A DNA stretch of 6,182 nucleotides. Source: an uncultured Collinsella sp. (GTDB lineage: Bacteria > Actinomycetota > Coriobacteriia > Coriobacteriales > Coriobacteriaceae). The notes beneath the pieces are model-generated. The model was not told the origin of the DNA. It did not search any database and saw nothing but the letters and a program-made list of their open reading frames with translations. A program made the translations under genes and the position numbers. Below are positions 4,993 to 6,182 of this stretch, piece after piece (position 1 is the first letter of the stretch; each line of letters starts with the position of its first letter). Where the stretch lies: positions 1 to 6,182 of the forward strand of contig CABUOF010000092.1 of assembly GCA_902493125.1 (NCBI GenBank), written 5' to 3'.

Positions 4993-6176
4993 TCGGCCCC
5001 CTCCAGGATACTGATCAGTTGTGCGTCACGCCAAAGCCCGTCCATGATCTTGGGCCAAAAGCTCTGGAAACGCAGGTAGCTTGCAGCGTTTTGGCGCGCA
5101 TAGGCCTTTGCCTCGCCGATACCATGGCGCCAAATGCGCAGGTAGCCCTCATGCTCGCGGGTAAACACGCTGCGGACCATAGCGGTCTTGCGCACGCGGT
5201 CGTCGAGCTCGCGCGAAATCCAAGGGCCCGGGTAGGGCATGAGCGATGCCGCCGTAACGGGAATGAGCTCCTTTTGATGCGCGGCGAATGTCAACTTGGC
5301 CCGTTCGTAGTACCAACGGTATACATCCTGCATAAAGCGCGGTGAGCGCTTTTCGGACTCCGGAGGCAGATGGCGCACGGTCCACTCGTTATCGAACCAC
5401 ACGTCGTAGCCAAACATGCGCATGTTAAAGAGGTAATCCAAGTCCTCGCCGCGGGTGATAAACGGGTCAAAGGCCACACGCGTAAAGGCGCGGGCGTGCA
5501 GGGCCATCAGGCCGCCGCACACGTAGTTGGAACGCGAGATGCGGGTGCCCGAGAGCGCCTTTTTCATCCAACGGTTGAACTCGATGCGCTTGGTCCACCA
5601 ACGATGGCAGATGCCCGCCTTGTCCGTGGGAGCCAGCGGCGAGCCGTCGCGATCGTAGAAATAACCGCTCTTGACCAAGATCGGCAAGCCCTGACGCGTC
5701 TGCTGCCCCAACGCATAGGTCGCGCGCTTCATAAAGTCGGCGTCGATGACAGTCTCATCGTCATCCAAGAAGATAACCGCGTCATGCCCCAGCACAGCGG
5801 CACAGGCTAGCCCCATATTGCGGATGGCACCGTAACCTCGCAGGCTCACGCACTCGCCCGAACCCTTGGGCGCGATCTGAGCAACCCGGTCTGCGATATG
5901 CGAGGCCTGGGTGTTGGTGACAACGGTGACCTTGAGCGTGGAATGCGCGTCGACAATCTCGTGCACGCGCAGCGACACATCGGCTGTGGCAGAAACGGGA
6001 CAGACCACCAAAAGGATGATGCGCGGGATGTCGCGCACCTGCTCAAGCGAGGCCAGACAGCGGTCGAGTTCGGGATTGTCGGCGTTGAGTCGTGTCGAAT
6101 GGTCATAGGTGCCAGGGGCGTTTGCGCAAGCGTCATCGCCCGCCCAATACGTTGGAATCACGACTGTGGCGTTCAT
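4989..6176 (-). CDS. Family 2 (GT-A fold) glycosyltransferase
   Basis: A 395-aa cytosolic glycosyltransferase that would transfer a sugar from a nucleotide-sugar to a glycan or lipid acceptor. The N-terminus MNATVVIPTYW is the first strand of the GT-A nucleotide-binding fold. FLDDDETV (136-143) supplies the metal-binding DxD-type site. CGGLMALHARAF (220-231) and RGEDLDYLFNMRMFGY (242-257) form the acceptor-side and catalytic-base region, as in GT2 and galactosyltransferase-like C-terminal modules. RGYGAIRNMGL (113-123) is the usual segment before the DxD strand. No membrane helix is evident, so any lipid link is peripheral. An in-frame TAA two codons before the ATG (6180-6182) shows that the start cannot lie further upstream, and it may itself be the end of a preceding gene. 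It is the first visible gene of the operon with the kinase and regulator. Donor, acceptor and linkage cannot be told. Confidence 0.9.
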   Translation of the reverse strand: MNATVVIPTYWAGDDACANAPGTYDHSTRLNADNPELDRCLASLEQVRDIPRIILLVVCPVSATADVSLRVHEIVDAHSTLKVTVVTNTQASHIADRVAQIAPKGSGECVSLRGYGAIRNMGLACAAVLGHDAVIFLDDDETVIDADFMKRATYALGQQTRQGLPILVKSGYFYDRDGSPLAPTDKAGICHRWWTKRIEFNRWMKKALSGTRISRSNYVCGGLMALHARAFTRVAFDPFITRGEDLDYLFNMRMFGYDVWFDNEWTVRHLPPESEKRSPRFMQDVYRWYYERAKLTFAAHQKELIPVTAASLMPYPGPWISRELDDRVRKTAMVRSVFTREHEGYLRIWRHGIGEAKAYARQNAASYLRFQSFWPKIMDGLWRDAQLISILEGAE

Positions 6177-6182
6177 GCCTTA

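Overview
The window looks like a chromosomal segment of a GC-rich, anaerobic, gut-type actinobacterium, most likely the Coriobacteriia (Collinsella-like). This rests on codon and base composition, the LytS/LytR-type two-component pair and the style of the proteins. It is recognition by eye, not a database match. Every protein gene and the one tRNA are on the minus strand, so the window reads right to left.

From right to left: (1) An apparent operon encodes a family 2 glycosyltransferase (4989-6176), a two-TM LytS-type sensor histidine kinase (3649-4992, overlapping the glycosyltransferase stop by 4 bases) and a LytTR response regulator (2860-3576). It ends in a strong minus-strand terminator (2803-2853). 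(2) A small MJ0936/YfcE-type metallophosphoesterase (2296-2763) is followed at once by a bidirectional hairpin terminator (2254-2288). (3) A gene-poor block from about 2138 to 1886 and beyond holds a perfect 38-bp inverted repeat (1995-2032 / 2100-2137) with a nested hairpin and G-quadruplex-type runs in the arms, plus a separate GC-rich hairpin. (4) A single tRNA-Asp(GTC) gene (1808-1885) has its own promoter and a UUCG-loop terminator. (5) An apparent two-gene operon encodes an Rrf2-family regulator with the three cluster-type cysteines (963-1448) and, 21 bases downstream, a MutY-like HhH-GPD DNA glycosylase (36-941) that has no iron-sulfur cysteines, no NUDIX-like C-terminus and Glu in place of the usual catalytic Asp.

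How they work together: the glycosyltransferase, kinase and regulator are very probably co-transcribed, and kinase translation looks coupled to the glycosyltransferase. This suggests a signalling pair linked to cell-surface glycan assembly. The Rrf2 regulator may control itself and the glycosylase in response to redox, NO or cluster status. That would place a cluster-free repair enzyme under a cluster-sensing switch. No phage, IS transposase, CRISPR array or toxin-antitoxin pair is visible. The least explained items are the 143-bp inverted-repeat element and the divergent glycosylase.
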